Below, in pieces: positions 36,848 to 46,517 of a DNA stretch of 64,000 bases. The stretch comes from Paenibacillus turpanensis. GTDB taxonomy: Bacteria > Bacillota > Bacilli > Paenibacillales > YIM-B00363. The DNA is taken from positions 97,213-161,212 of the forward strand of contig NZ_WTLI01000001.1 in assembly GCF_011421635.1 (NCBI RefSeq). Direction: 5' to 3'. Position numbers and translations under genes: made by a program. The first letter of the stretch is position 1; each line of letters opens with the position of its first letter. The notes beneath the pieces were generated by a model that was not told the DNA's origin, made no database searches, and was given only the letters and a program-made list of their open reading frames with translations.

Positions 36848-37660
36848 TTATCGCTTCAGGTTAACAATTTCTTCAAGCACACTGTCAGATGTTGTAATAA
36901 TACGGGAATTCGCTTGGAAACCGCGCTGAGCTACGATCATTTCCGTAAACTCATTGGTTAAGTCGACATTGGACATTTCCAGCTGACCGGAAATAATCGC
37001 ACCCGTTCCTATTTCTGTGTTGTTGGCGCCTACAGCGATATCAATTTCATCCAAGTTTGCGTTCGGAGTAACACGGTACATGTTGCTGCCGATCTTTTCC
37101 AAGCCTGCCGGGTTTGTTACTTTGGCTACGGCAATGAAGGTTCCAGTCCCTTCCGCAACACCTTCCGCGTTGATCGCTACGATTTCACCGCTTGTTGAAA
37201 TCGAAAATGCAGTAACATCCTCTTCAAGCGTTACCCCTTCACCATCGGTGCTCAGAACAAGCATCCCGTCAGAGGTAACCAGCTTGCGTTCGGAATCTAA
37301 CGTGAAGTTGCCGGCACGAGTTAAAAACTGCTGCTCTCCATCCGGACTCACCACGAAAAATCCGTCGCCGTCGATCCGCAGGTCCGTTACCACATTCGTA
37401 GTCATCGCGCTGCCCGGCGTATGCAGGGTGTCGATCGATCCCAGCGTTGAGCCAAGACCAATTTGCTTTGCGTTCACGCCACCGCGTCCGTCAGCCGGAG
37501 CGGTTACCCCGGAAATCGTCTGGCTTAACATATCCTTGAACATCACACGGCTGGCTTTAAAACCGGTGGTGTTGACGTTCGCAATGTTATTTCCGATAAC
37601 GTCAAGCTTTGTTTGAAATCCGCGCATACCGGAAATACCGGAATAAAGTGATCTGATCAT
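36848..37660 (-). CDS. flgE: Flagellar hook protein FlgE (short form)
   Basis: 270 residues, close to the 264-residue B. subtilis hook protein (once named FlgG). N-terminal rod-type heptad motif MIRSLYSGISGMRGFQTKLD, then IGNNIANVNTTGFKASRVMF; a central domain with DLRIDGDGFFVV; and the C-terminal ISGQLEMSNVDLTNEFTEMI, AQRGFQANSRIITTSD. Could be called FlgG by sequence alone; the neighbours fliK, flgD and flbD support hook. ATG at 37660. Confidence 0.9.
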   Translation of the reverse strand: MIRSLYSGISGMRGFQTKLDVIGNNIANVNTTGFKASRVMFKDMLSQTISGVTAPADGRGGVNAKQIGLGSTLGSIDTLHTPGSAMTTNVVTDLRIDGDGFFVVSPDGEQQFLTRAGNFTLDSERKLVTSDGMLVLSTDGEGVTLEEDVTAFSISTSGEIVAINAEGVAEGTGTFIAVAKVTNPAGLEKIGSNMYRVTPNANLDEIDIAVGANNTEIGTGAIISGQLEMSNVDLTNEFTEMIVAQRGFQANSRIITTSDSVLEEIVNLKR

Positions 37661-37744
37661 AGTCAGCCTCCAGGTTGGTTGGTAATGTAAGACCGCCTCT
37701 GTCGGTCAGCGGTCATGGGCTTCCTTTTACGGGCCGGCCCTTGA

Positions 37745-38137
37745 TTAAGTAACGAATACAGCGCTATCGATCTGTGTAAACACATTCTCTTTCATCGATG
37801 CGTGGTCCATCGCCGTTATAACGGTTCGATTGGATACATTGACGATCATCGCCATATCCTGAAAAATAACTAATGAATCCTTTGCTCCTTTAGCCGCAGC
37901 TTTATCGATCGCATTCTCCAGCTTCTGGAGCTGCTCAGGCTTCAGTTCAATTCCCCGCTGCTGCAGCCTTGCTTCCGCATGGTGACTGAATTTAAGCAGC
38001 TTGGATTGCAGCATCTTGTGAAAAGCTGCTGTGCCCGCGGAACCGGCCGATGTCGTTGCCGACGTCTTCCTTGATCCGATAGGGGGAACTGCTCCCGGAT
38101 AAAGCGAGCCTACGGAAACAGAAATATGTTCGCTCAC
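37745..38137 (-). CDS. Flagellar operon protein, TIGR02530 type
   Basis: 130 residues. After a Ser/Ala-rich start, the conserved part reads FSHHAEARLQQRGIELKPEQ, then KLENAIDKAAAKGAKDSLVI, and IVNVSNRTVITAMDHASMKE. This pattern is the small flagellar-operon family placed between flgD and flgE in many Firmicutes. Function unknown; it may be a rod/hook chaperone or export factor (inference). GTG at 38137 overlaps flgD by 4 bases. Confidence 0.88.
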   Translation of the reverse strand: MSEHISVSVGSLYPGAVPPIGSRKTSATTSAGSAGTAAFHKMLQSKLLKFSHHAEARLQQRGIELKPEQLQKLENAIDKAAAKGAKDSLVIFQDMAMIVNVSNRTVITAMDHASMKENVFTQIDSAVFVT

Positions 38138-38598
38138 GGGGTTTCCTCCTCCGCAGCGTTTGTACGCAATACCGAAACGATGTCCGTAATCGAAACAAGC
38201 TTCGATCCGATCTTTGCAAACGGCTCATTATCTTTCATCGTAATTGCTTCGACAAGCCCGGTCTGAACGGTCGCTGAGCTATCGTTGGAATCGATCCATT
38301 CTACCGTTTTGCCGATAAAATTCGAGGAGCTTGCTAACGATTGCCTGAACAGCTTAAATTCGTTAGACATGTTCATCATCTGCTCCAAGGAGCTGAATTG
38401 AGCCATCTGTGCAATAAATTCACGGTCCTGCAGCGGATTCGTCGGGTCCTGCGTTTTAAGCTGCATAACTAAAATTTTCATAAAATCGTCTCGTCCGAGC
38501 GCGCCGTTATCCTTTTGCTTATCGGCGGATACCGTCTTGGTGTTGTTTGCCGAATAATAAGGCCATACGCCTGATGACCCATACACACTTTGCGACAT
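38134..38598 (-). CDS. flgD: Flagellar hook cap protein FlgD
   Basis: Scaffold for hook growth. 154 residues from the ATG at 38598, which has GGAGG at 8 bases (a GTG at 38607 sits inside the ribosome site). LGRDDFMKILVMQLKTQDP, NPLQDREFIAQMAQFSSLEQ is the family signature, followed by the short C-terminal domain (FIGKTVEWIDSNDSS). Shorter than E. coli FlgD, as in Bacillus. Confidence 0.94.
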   Translation of the reverse strand: MSQSVYGSSGVWPYYSANNTKTVSADKQKDNGALGRDDFMKILVMQLKTQDPTNPLQDREFIAQMAQFSSLEQMMNMSNEFKLFRQSLASSSNFIGKTVEWIDSNDSSATVQTGLVEAITMKDNEPFAKIGSKLVSITDIVSVLRTNAAEEETP

Positions 38599-38630
38599 TC
38601 CATTCACCTCCCGCCCCGTTTTTACCGAAA

Positions 38631-39911
38631 TTAGGCCGTTACGTTCAACTGCCCTCCGGCCAGTAAATCGATAAGCTCCTGCTCATTGCCTTCCAAATCA
38701 ACAGCGAAATCGATGCTATCGCTTGAAGCTTCATTTCCGTTGCGCTGCTGACGCGCTTGCTGCTGGGATGCTTGCTGCTGGCGTCCTTCCTGGAATTGCT
38801 GTGAAGCAAATTGAGGCTGATGAGATACCTCGATTTTGGCAATTTGCAGCCCTTGGTTCTGAAGAGCATTTCTCAGCGAAGCCAGCTGGGATTCGATGGA
38901 TTCCTTGCCCTGAAGAGTCTCAGCAGCGAAGGTAGCAACGACTTGACCGTTCTGCACGCTGACGCGGACATCAACTTGTCCAAGATGCTCCGGACGAAGA
39001 ATAAGCTTCGCTTCGCTAAAGCCTTTCGCATCAGTGATGCTAAAGCCCTTAAACAAGAAACGAGATACCTCGTCTGCAAATTGATCCGCTTGAACCGTGT
39101 AGGTCGCCTCCGCTTTTCCGCTCGCAGGAGCCGAAGTCCCCGGCTTTAACGAATCGTTGTTTAACATTTGAAGAAAGTCTTTCCCCGCACTTTGATCCTC
39201 TGACTGGATAAGCTGGTCGCTAGTCTCCAAGCCCATCATTGCGAAGCCGGATTTTGCCTGTAAGCGCTCGAGGTGATTCATCTGACTCACCTGGATGCTT
39301 GCCGCCGAAGCGGTGCTCAGCTTTTGTGATTGTTCCTCAAGATTTGCGGTCGCTGAATTTGTACCTGAAGACGCTTCAACAGTAAAACCGGAGCGTTTCG
39401 CTAACTGTGCAATCAGTGCCGCGCCCTTTGCAGGTTCCGATTCATTCTGTGAAAGCTGCTTTAATGCATTCGTGCTTCCGACCAAGGCCTGCTGCAGCAG
39501 GTTCAACTGCACGGAAGCAGCCTTACCGTCAGACAGCAGCTGTCCGTTTTGGAGCATTCCCTGAAGCTCGGCTAGAATCGACGATACGGCCCGCACTTCA
39601 TCTCCGGCAGCAGCCGATGCATGAAACGCACCCGCATTTGCAGAAATTCCAGCTGCCAGTTCGTTCACTAAGCCCTTTGCTTCTTCCAGCTGCGCCGGCG
39701 TCATATTTGGCACCAGCAAAGCCGCAAGCTGCTCGGCTCCAGCCAGCCAGTCATGAAGAGAAAACTCTTCTTCTCCGGTACTGCCAGCTGCCAAACCTGC
39801 AAAAAGACTTGCAAACATGCCAAGAGATTCTCCGTTTGCCTGTTTGACCGGAACCGACTGTACATTCGTCACATTGCCGCCTTGTATAAACCCGATAATT
39901 GGTCCACCCAT
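38631..39911 (-). CDS. fliK: Flagellar hook-length control protein FliK
   Basis: Molecular ruler that triggers the FlhB switch. 426 residues from the ATG at 39911 (AAGGAGGTG upstream; the TTG at 39932 lies in the ribosome site). Low-complexity N-terminal part rich in A, S and Q; C-terminal FliK domain (about 310-390: EAKLILRPEHLGQVDVRVSV, ESIESQLASLRNALQNQGLQ). Then a Gln-rich run (QQQASQQQARQQR) and an acidic end. Identity rests on the C-terminal domain and context. Confidence 0.92.
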   Translation of the reverse strand: MGGPIIGFIQGGNVTNVQSVPVKQANGESLGMFASLFAGLAAGSTGEEEFSLHDWLAGAEQLAALLVPNMTPAQLEEAKGLVNELAAGISANAGAFHASAAAGDEVRAVSSILAELQGMLQNGQLLSDGKAASVQLNLLQQALVGSTNALKQLSQNESEPAKGAALIAQLAKRSGFTVEASSGTNSATANLEEQSQKLSTASAASIQVSQMNHLERLQAKSGFAMMGLETSDQLIQSEDQSAGKDFLQMLNNDSLKPGTSAPASGKAEATYTVQADQFADEVSRFLFKGFSITDAKGFSEAKLILRPEHLGQVDVRVSVQNGQVVATFAAETLQGKESIESQLASLRNALQNQGLQIAKIEVSHQPQFASQQFQEGRQQQASQQQARQQRNGNEASSDSIDFAVDLEGNEQELIDLLAGGQLNVTA

Positions 39912-39949
39912 TGTATATTCACCTCCTTTCAATAAGTAAAAATAATGAT

Positions 39950-40861
39950 TTAATTACCAAGCTTTTCAGCGATTTTCGCCGTTTCTTCTTTAGAAACGTC
40001 CGCCATTGCTCCGAGTACAGCTGCCCTCTTGGCGTTATCCATCGCGGTTAAAATCGATACAACCTTTGCGCTATTCGTCTTGTTCATTTCCATAAGCACA
40101 GCGGCTGCATTTTTCGCAGTCATATCGCCGAATGTGCGGGATACCTCTTCTTTTGTGAGTCCGGTAGACTTCTGTGCGGAAGCGGTCGTTTTTTGAATAT
40201 CTAATCTTTCCTGAAGCGCTGCGATTTGCTGGTTTTCGGCTAATGAAACGTCTTTTAACGCAATGGAGGCTTCCGCTGCTTTTTTCGGATCCATCTTTTC
40301 CAGCAGCTCCACCCGATCGTCTTGGCCCATTTCACTTAACACAAGCACCTGTTCGGCAAGAGTAAGATTTTGCAAAATCGGACCGGCTTTCGTTGGACTC
40401 ATCTGTGCATACATTTCAGCCAAAGACTTTATTCGTGCCCGATATTCTTCATCCGATTGCTTTTTCTCCTCTGCCTGCTTTTTCAGCGCTTCTGCATCGG
40501 CTTGAAGCTTCTTAATCGTTTCGTCCTTCTCGCTGTTAGCCGCTGTCAACGTGTTGATTTCCTGATCCTTCTCCGTCAGCTTCCCTTGAAGCTCCGCTAC
40601 CTGCTCTTCCGCTTGAGGTTCAGCTTCCGTTTCTGCAGCCGAACCCTTTGGTTCCGAACCTGCTTCCTTCTTCGGATCGGGAATTACCGTATTCAACAGG
40701 GGCACCTTATTTGCTGCTTTTAATGTCTGATTGACAACGTCATAACCGAACACCGTAAGCAAGACACCGGTTAACAGAAGCGTAAAGACGATGGGGATGG
40801 CGTAAAACAAAAAGCGCTCAAAGCCGCTGTAAGACCCCTTTTCCATCTCCATGTCGCTCAC
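39950..40861 (-). CDS. ylxF: MotE/YlxF-type membrane protein with MgtE-N-like repeats
   Basis: 303 residues. Transmembrane helix at about 19-42, Glu/Gln/Lys-rich coiled coil (about 85-145), then helical MgtE N-domain-like repeats (MYAQMSPTKAGPILQNLTLA and FGDMTAKNAAAVLMEMNKTN, about 145-300). Matches the B. subtilis YlxF position before fliK and the MotE family. Such proteins have been tied to motor function, but its job here is unproven. GTG at 40861 behind GGAGG. Confidence 0.87.
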   Translation of the reverse strand: MSDMEMEKGSYSGFERFLFYAIPIVFTLLLTGVLLTVFGYDVVNQTLKAANKVPLLNTVIPDPKKEAGSEPKGSAAETEAEPQAEEQVAELQGKLTEKDQEINTLTAANSEKDETIKKLQADAEALKKQAEEKKQSDEEYRARIKSLAEMYAQMSPTKAGPILQNLTLAEQVLVLSEMGQDDRVELLEKMDPKKAAEASIALKDVSLAENQQIAALQERLDIQKTTASAQKSTGLTKEEVSRTFGDMTAKNAAAVLMEMNKTNSAKVVSILTAMDNAKRAAVLGAMADVSKEETAKIAEKLGN

Positions 40862-40896
40862 CGTCTCCCCTCCTTTAGCTTAGGTTTTAGTACTAA

Positions 40897-41340
40897 TTAA
40901 TAGGTTCCGCTTGCCCGCGCATGACGAATCGTTGCCATCTCATCCAAGCGTTCCTGCTCCTGCTTCAAAAAGAGCGCGTTGAATTGGGAGCGGGCCTTTT
41001 CCTTCGCGTTTTGCCATACCTTCTCGTCAAGCATCTTGCGCTGAAGCTCTTGACGGCGTTCGAGAACAGCACCCTGAGCTTTGGTAATTTCACGTTCCTG
41101 CTGCTTCTGCATCGCACTCAAGTGTTCCGTATACTGCTGCACCATCAGCATATCTGAAATGGTCATATGGCTCTCAGACGCAAGTTTAGCACGGCAAAAA
41201 TCAATTTCACCGTGCAGAGCCTGCAATTTTTCCTCCAGCGCGTGAAGCTCGCTTAAGGCTTGCGACAGCATCCACTCTGCCTGTGAGGTCTCATTCATTT
41301 TTAGATCCAATACTTTTTGCAGCGGGTAACGAAATCGCAT
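40897..41340 (-). CDS. fliJ: Flagellar export chaperone FliJ
   Basis: 147 residues, almost entirely an antiparallel coiled coil: MRFRYPLQKVLDLKMNETSQ, then long charged helices. Stalk-like partner of FliI and FlhA. ATG at 41340, 16 bases after fliI. Identification is by N-terminal pattern and place. Confidence 0.92.
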   Translation of the reverse strand: MRFRYPLQKVLDLKMNETSQAEWMLSQALSELHALEEKLQALHGEIDFCRAKLASESHMTISDMLMVQQYTEHLSAMQKQQEREITKAQGAVLERRQELQRKMLDEKVWQNAKEKARSQFNALFLKQEQERLDEMATIRHARASGTY

Positions 41341-41356
41341 GGACGGTTTTCAGCTC

Positions 41357-42673
41357 CTAGGAAAATAATCCGATTAACTGTTCTCGTGCTTCCTCGTAGT
41401 TCACCTTGCCGGACGTGCTTTGCCGGGTAAAATCAATAATTTTTGGCATTTGACGAATAGATTCGTCAATTTCTACATTACTTCCCTGCTGGTACGCCCC
41501 GATATTGATGAGATCTTCCGAATCCCTATAAGTAGCTAGCAGCCGTTTAAGCTGTTCCGCAGCGGCCACCTGCTCTTCAGGAGCAATATCCTTCATGACG
41601 CGGCTGACACTGGCAAGCACATCAATCGCAGGGAAGTGTCCTTTATTCGCAAGCTTCCGATCTAAAACGATGTGCCCGTCAAGGATTCCTCGGACCGCAT
41701 CCGCGATCGGTTCATTCATATCGTCGCCGTCTACCAGCACCGTGTAGAATGCAGTGATCGAACCTTTAACACCAGTGCCGGCCCGCTCCAGAAGCCTTGG
41801 CAAGTTTGCAAATACGGACGGAGTATATCCTCGTGTCGCCGGCGGCTCGCCAACAGCTAGTCCGACTTCACGAAGAGCCATCGCATAACGCGTTACCGAA
41901 TCCATCATCATCATCACGTTTAATCCGCGGTCTCGGAAATATTCGGCAATCGTGGTCGTAATTAATGCGCCCTTCATACGAATCAAAGCAGGCTGATCCG
42001 ATGTCGCGACAACGACGACGGAACGGGCTAACCCTTCAGGTCCAAGATCCCGCTCGATGAACTCGAGCACTTCCCGCCCACGCTCGCCAATTAATCCGAT
42101 CACGTTCACATCAGCCGAAGTATTCCGGGCGATCATGCCGAGCAGTGTACTTTTGCCGACACCTGAACCCGCAAAAATACCGACACGCTGTCCTTTACCA
42201 ACCGTAAGCAAACCGTCAATGGCTCGCACTCCCACACTGAGCGGATCGTGAACCCGCTGGCGAAATAACGGATTGGAAGGCTTATTGTTCGTTGAGTAAT
42301 GGGTCATTCTTGTTGGAATGAACGATCCGTCTAAAGGCTGGCCTAAGCCGTCCAGCACCTTCCCCAGCAATTCATGCCCTACCTGGATCGATAACGGCTT
42401 TCCTGTACCTACTACATCACAGCCCGGTCCAATGGATTCCAGCTCGCCGAGAGGCATCAGAATCACTTTGTTGTCCCGGAAGCCGACCACCTCGGCTTTT
42501 ATCGGTGCATTTGATTTATGCGGATAGATTAAGCAGACATCACCGACACTCGCATCCGGACCTTCTGATTCCACGGTTAATCCAATAACTTGCGTCACCT
42601 TTCCGTTCACACGAACCGGGTCCAGATGGCGAATTGCTTCCAAATACTTCGCAGCATTTAAACCGAAGGTCAA
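41357..42673 (-). CDS. fliI: Flagellum-specific ATPase FliI
   Basis: Export ATPase, F1-beta-like. 438 residues. Walker A GIFAGSGVGKSTLLGMIARN (about 163-182), GLIGERGREVLEFIE, MMMDSVTRYAMALREVGLAV with GEPPATRGYTPSVFANLPRL, and VDGDDMNEPIADAVRGILDG. TTG at 42673 with GGGGGAAT. Three bases after fliH. Confidence 0.98.
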   Translation of the reverse strand: MTFGLNAAKYLEAIRHLDPVRVNGKVTQVIGLTVESEGPDASVGDVCLIYPHKSNAPIKAEVVGFRDNKVILMPLGELESIGPGCDVVGTGKPLSIQVGHELLGKVLDGLGQPLDGSFIPTRMTHYSTNNKPSNPLFRQRVHDPLSVGVRAIDGLLTVGKGQRVGIFAGSGVGKSTLLGMIARNTSADVNVIGLIGERGREVLEFIERDLGPEGLARSVVVVATSDQPALIRMKGALITTTIAEYFRDRGLNVMMMMDSVTRYAMALREVGLAVGEPPATRGYTPSVFANLPRLLERAGTGVKGSITAFYTVLVDGDDMNEPIADAVRGILDGHIVLDRKLANKGHFPAIDVLASVSRVMKDIAPEEQVAAAEQLKRLLATYRDSEDLINIGAYQQGSNVEIDESIRQMPKIIDFTRQSTSGKVNYEEAREQLIGLFS

Positions 42674-42675
42674 CG

Positions 42676-43506
42676 TTATTCCCCCTCGTTGCGGGCTGCG
42701 AGCTGCAGCAAAGCGGATTTGATTTCAGTTAGTTGAGTATCAACTCTTGCATCAATACTGCCAAAGGAGGAACGGACGACACAGCCGTGATCCGTCACCG
42801 ATGAATCCGGCAAAATCTGCAGCTCCGCTTGGGAATCCAGCATTAACGCCAGTTCATCCCGAGCGTCAAGCACGAAGGTGAAGTGGGCCGGCGACACACA
42901 TAATGTAATTACGCCGCGCTCCTTTCGTCTGGTTAACGCTTTGCGGATGAGATCGAGCATCCATTCCGGTGTAGACGTTAGTTCGTGCTGTACGATTTTT
43001 TGTGCGATAGAACAGCTTAGCTCCAACAAAAAGGGCTCCGCTTCCTGAATAATTTGTTCCTTCTGCTGCTGCGCTCCTTGTAACAGTTCAGCCGCTTGGT
43101 GAAGCATGGTCTCATATTCCGCCTGCACAGCTTGCTCCGCCTGCGTCAGTCCTTCTTGGTACGCAAGCTCATAAGCTTCCATCCGAATGGCATCCAAATA
43201 TTCGGTATCCTGCTGGCGGCGTTCGTTCCACCATTGTTCAATGTCAGCCTTAGCCGCCTCACGCAGCCGATCCGCTTCCTCCGCCGCACTGCGAACCTGC
43301 TCTTCGGCATACTGCTCCGCGTCCGACAAAATACGTTCTCTCATTTGCCTGATTTCAGCGTCTAAAGCCGCCTGCTCCAGCTCTTCCAGCGTCATCGAGT
43401 TTGCCTTTTCAGGTGCGCGCTGCTGCAGCTGAAGGACAGCAATTCGTTTCATATCTTCCAAGGAAACATAACCGTTCGATTTGATCACATTAGACAATAA
43501 TGTCAT
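42676..43506 (-). CDS. fliH: Flagellar assembly protein FliH
   Basis: Regulator of FliI. About 276 residues. Long charged coiled coil (about 20-140), then a V-type ATPase E-subunit-like C-terminal domain (about 145-270, LELSCSIAQKIVQHELTSTP). The frame is open to 43536, but that part overlaps fliG. I use ATG 43506, which lies only two bases from GGAGG. TTG at 43497 (11 bases) gives MSNVIKSNGYVSL and is a good alternative. Confidence 0.92.
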   Translation of the reverse strand: MTLLSNVIKSNGYVSLEDMKRIAVLQLQQRAPEKANSMTLEELEQAALDAEIRQMRERILSDAEQYAEEQVRSAAEEADRLREAAKADIEQWWNERRQQDTEYLDAIRMEAYELAYQEGLTQAEQAVQAEYETMLHQAAELLQGAQQQKEQIIQEAEPFLLELSCSIAQKIVQHELTSTPEWMLDLIRKALTRRKERGVITLCVSPAHFTFVLDARDELALMLDSQAELQILPDSSVTDHGCVVRSSFGSIDARVDTQLTEIKSALLQLAARNEGE

Positions 43507-44509
43507 CTCCTCCGCCACGGGCAATAATGATTTCACCAGATTCCTCTAAACGACGGATAATGGCAACAATTCGAGTTTGTGCTTCCTCCACATCCCGAAG
43601 ACGAACAGGACCCATAAACTCCATCTCTTCCCGGAACGTTTCAGCCATACGTTTTGACATGTTGCGGAAAATAGCTTCGCGAACCTCTTCGCTTGCCACC
43701 TTAAGCGCAAGCTGCAAATCCGCATTATCAATATCACGGATAATCCGCTGAATCGAACGATTGTCGATATTAACGATATCTTCAAATACGAACATTCTCT
43801 TCTTGATTTCTTCAGCCAATTCCGGATCCTGGATTTCAAGAGAATCCAAGATAGTCCGCTCTGTACCCCGATCGACCCCGTTCAAAATTTGAACGATCGA
43901 TTCAATGCCGCCAGCTGAAGTATAATCCTGTGTTACCGTAGAAGACAGCTTCTGCTCCAGCACCCGCTCCACCTGGGAAATAACTTCCGGAGAAGTTGAA
44001 TCCATCAAAGCGATACGCTTTGCGACATCCGCCTGCTTTTCCTGCGGCAAAGATGAAAGGATGACAGATGCTTGATCCGCCTGCAGGTAAGATAAAACTA
44101 ATGCAATGGTTTGAGCATTTTCATTTTGAATAAAGTTAAGAATTTGGGCAGGATCCGCTTTACGCGCAAAATCAAATGGCCGTACCTGGAGGGTAGCCGT
44201 AAGCCGATTAATAATATCAATCGCTTTCTGGCTGCCCAACGCTTTTTCCAGAATATCCTTGGCATAGGTAATGCCGCCCTGCGTAATATATTCATTAGCC
44301 AAGCAGATCTGATGGAACTCCGCTAGAATCGAATCCTTCTCAGAGCTGTCTACCTTGCGGACGTTCGCAATTTCAAGCGTTAGCTGCTCAATCTCTTCAT
44401 CGCGCAAATGTTTAAAAACTTGCGCTGAAACGTCCGGGCCAAGCGTAATTAACAAAATAGCAGCCTTCTGTCGACCGGTTAAGGATTGCATTTGAAGCCC
44501 TCTGGCCAT
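43490..44509 (-). CDS. fliG: Flagellar motor switch protein FliG
   Basis: C-ring torque protein. 339 residues. N-terminal MS-ring-binding domain (LTGRQKAAILLITLGPDVSA), middle armadillo domain with VLSYLQADQASVILSSLPQE, and C-terminal domain with FVFEDIVNIDNRSIQRIIRD and the charged motor helix. ATG at 44509 with AGAGGTG. Confidence 0.98.
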   Translation of the reverse strand: MARGLQMQSLTGRQKAAILLITLGPDVSAQVFKHLRDEEIEQLTLEIANVRKVDSSEKDSILAEFHQICLANEYITQGGITYAKDILEKALGSQKAIDIINRLTATLQVRPFDFARKADPAQILNFIQNENAQTIALVLSYLQADQASVILSSLPQEKQADVAKRIALMDSTSPEVISQVERVLEQKLSSTVTQDYTSAGGIESIVQILNGVDRGTERTILDSLEIQDPELAEEIKKRMFVFEDIVNIDNRSIQRIIRDIDNADLQLALKVASEEVREAIFRNMSKRMAETFREEMEFMGPVRLRDVEEAQTRIVAIIRRLEESGEIIIARGGGDDIIV

Positions 44510-44523
44510 GTCCTGTCACACCT

Positions 44524-46128
44524 CTATTCATCAACAAGCCAAGTACGTAATAGATCGACGAATTCCTTCGGCTTTCGGTTGGCAAGCTCTTCAAGCTGCT
44601 TGCGCATTTGGTTTTCGTTCGAGACCGCTTCTAGATCGATGCTTGGAATGTCCGACCGCTGCGCTTCCTCGGCTGCCGCCGCCTCTGCCGCTGCCACCGC
44701 CGCTTCTGCGGTTTTGCGGCGTCTGGAAGCAATGAAATAGGCACCGCCGCCAACAAGCGCAAGCGCCGCTGCGCCGATTCCCCACAGCATCGCATTAGAC
44801 AATCCGTTTTGCTCGGTGACTCCCGTTTTGCCGTCAAAGCTTCTCGGAATAACCGTTACTTTGTTTTGGAGCTGTTCGTTCGTATAACCAGCCCCGGAAT
44901 CAGCCAAAGCTGTGCTGACAAAGCTGACGAGCATGTTTTGTACAAATTCTCTCGTCTCCGGAGTGAGCGAGTTCGGGTCGTTCGGGTCCGGAGGCTCGAT
45001 CCCAACCGAAATCGCAAGATCTTTAACAACAAACGGACTGGAAACGATCTGACTCTTTACTTGATTAATTTCGTAATTAATGGTCCGCTGAATTTCTTCA
45101 GAAGAGGAAGCGCCGGTAGCCGCTGCTCCCGGATAATTCGGAACATCTGTGTCTCCCGTTCCGACAATCCCGCCGTTTTCACCGCCGCTGCTCGTTGAGG
45201 ATCGCTGTGTTTCCTGCTTGCTTCTCTCAATACCTCTGTTGTCAACAACCGGTGAATAAATCGTTTGATCCGATGTCTTTTGATCGAAATTCAGTGTCGA
45301 AAAAACGCTGACAATTACTTTGTCACGACTGAACATCGTACTCAAAAAGTTCTGCACGTTTTTCTGTAAATCAAGCTCAAACGTTTTACGCACCTTCAAT
45401 TGCGCTTCCAGAGCGTTTGCCGCTCCGCCAATTCCGCCACCCTGCTTTGAGGACGGTTGAAGCTCACCGTTCTGATCAGATACCGTAATGTTATCGATAT
45501 TCAAATTCGGCACACTTTTGGCAACCAAGCTGTAAATGGTATCAATCTTGGCCTGATCCACGGAATAACCCGGTTTAAACGAAACGACAACCGATGCTGT
45601 AGAGGCAACCTCATTGGCCGCCGTCCGAATGTAAGGCCCTTGATCTGGAACATTCAATAACACTTTTGAGCTGCTTACTCCGCCGATTTGATTGATCAGC
45701 TTCTGAATTTCTCCCGCTCTGGCATCAGTGCTTAGGAGGTTAAACTCACTGTCTGTCATCCCAAACGAAGAGAGGTTGTCCCGGAAAAGTCCGAAGCCGA
45801 TGCTTCCATTTTTGAGTAAACCTTGCGACTCTACATCCAGCTTGACCGACGCGACCATTTTCGTCGGAACACCGATCGTTTTCCCATCGGCGCTTAATTT
45901 ATAAGGGATGTTGCTTTGTTCTAAATACGTTTTGATCGAAGCTGCATCGGTCGGATTCAAATCCGTGAATGCATTCGAATATTCCGTTTTCGTAAAATAA
46001 AAAAGTGTTAATGCTATAGTCAGAACGGTCATTGCCGCAATCGAGATCAGCATGACTTTCTGGACGGTCGTTATTTGTTTCCAATACTGGGTCAGCCGGT
46101 CCCGGTATCGGAGCAACGTCTCGTTCAC
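44524..46128 (-). CDS. fliF: Flagellar MS-ring protein FliF
   Basis: 534 residues from GTG at 46128. MNETLLRYRDRLTQYWKQIT matches family N-termini, while the TTG at 46143 adds five foreign residues. First transmembrane helix about 21-43; ring-building motif domains (YSNAFTDLNPTDAASIKTYL, QGLLKNGSIGFGLFRDNLSS); a second helix at about 445-465; FliG-binding C-terminus (RKQLEELANRKPKEFVDLLR). GGGGTGA upstream. Confidence 0.96.
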   Translation of the reverse strand: MNETLLRYRDRLTQYWKQITTVQKVMLISIAAMTVLTIALTLFYFTKTEYSNAFTDLNPTDAASIKTYLEQSNIPYKLSADGKTIGVPTKMVASVKLDVESQGLLKNGSIGFGLFRDNLSSFGMTDSEFNLLSTDARAGEIQKLINQIGGVSSSKVLLNVPDQGPYIRTAANEVASTASVVVSFKPGYSVDQAKIDTIYSLVAKSVPNLNIDNITVSDQNGELQPSSKQGGGIGGAANALEAQLKVRKTFELDLQKNVQNFLSTMFSRDKVIVSVFSTLNFDQKTSDQTIYSPVVDNRGIERSKQETQRSSTSSGGENGGIVGTGDTDVPNYPGAAATGASSSEEIQRTINYEINQVKSQIVSSPFVVKDLAISVGIEPPDPNDPNSLTPETREFVQNMLVSFVSTALADSGAGYTNEQLQNKVTVIPRSFDGKTGVTEQNGLSNAMLWGIGAAALALVGGGAYFIASRRRKTAEAAVAAAEAAAAEEAQRSDIPSIDLEAVSNENQMRKQLEELANRKPKEFVDLLRTWLVDE

Positions 46129-46161
46129 TGTGTCACCCCACAAAACATGTAGTCATCGCCG

Positions 46162-46470
46162 TTAGATTTGCGTTCTCATAATTTCTTGGTAAGCCTCGAC
46201 TGCTTTATTGCGCAATGAAACTGCAAGCTGAAGTCCTACCGAAGCTTTCTCGGCCGCAATCGTTAGTTGGTGCACATCTGCGAGCTCTCCAACCACAAAT
46301 TTTGTGTTTAAGGCTGAAACCTGGTTTTGTTGGCTTTGAATGCCCTCCATGGCTTGTGTCAGCATATCTCCAAAGCTCTTGGAAATCTCAGTCGCACTAG
46401 CAGGCTTCACGCTTGCCGCCTGCTGAGCAGGTGCAGAAATCTGGAATGGTTGTAGACCGGTAAGCTGCAT
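46162..46470 (-). CDS. fliE: Flagellar hook-basal body protein FliE
   Basis: 102 residues. SFGDMLTQAMEGIQSQQNQV and VHQLTIAAEKASVGLQLAVS, then RNKAVEAYQEIMRTQI, are the family pattern. Links MS ring and rod. ATG at 46470. Confidence 0.96.
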   Translation of the reverse strand: MQLTGLQPFQISAPAQQAASVKPASATEISKSFGDMLTQAMEGIQSQQNQVSALNTKFVVGELADVHQLTIAAEKASVGLQLAVSLRNKAVEAYQEIMRTQI

Positions 46471-46517
46471 GTTGTCTTTTCCCCCTAGTTAAAGTAAAAA
46501 TTGTTGGCAGGCTTTGT

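Noticed and set aside
37691..37740. Inverted repeat GACCGC/GCGGTC and the palindrome GGGCCGGCCC between flgE and the TIGR02530 gene
   Set aside because: Stems are short and lack a U-tract or a clear target. Could be chance in a GC-rich gap.
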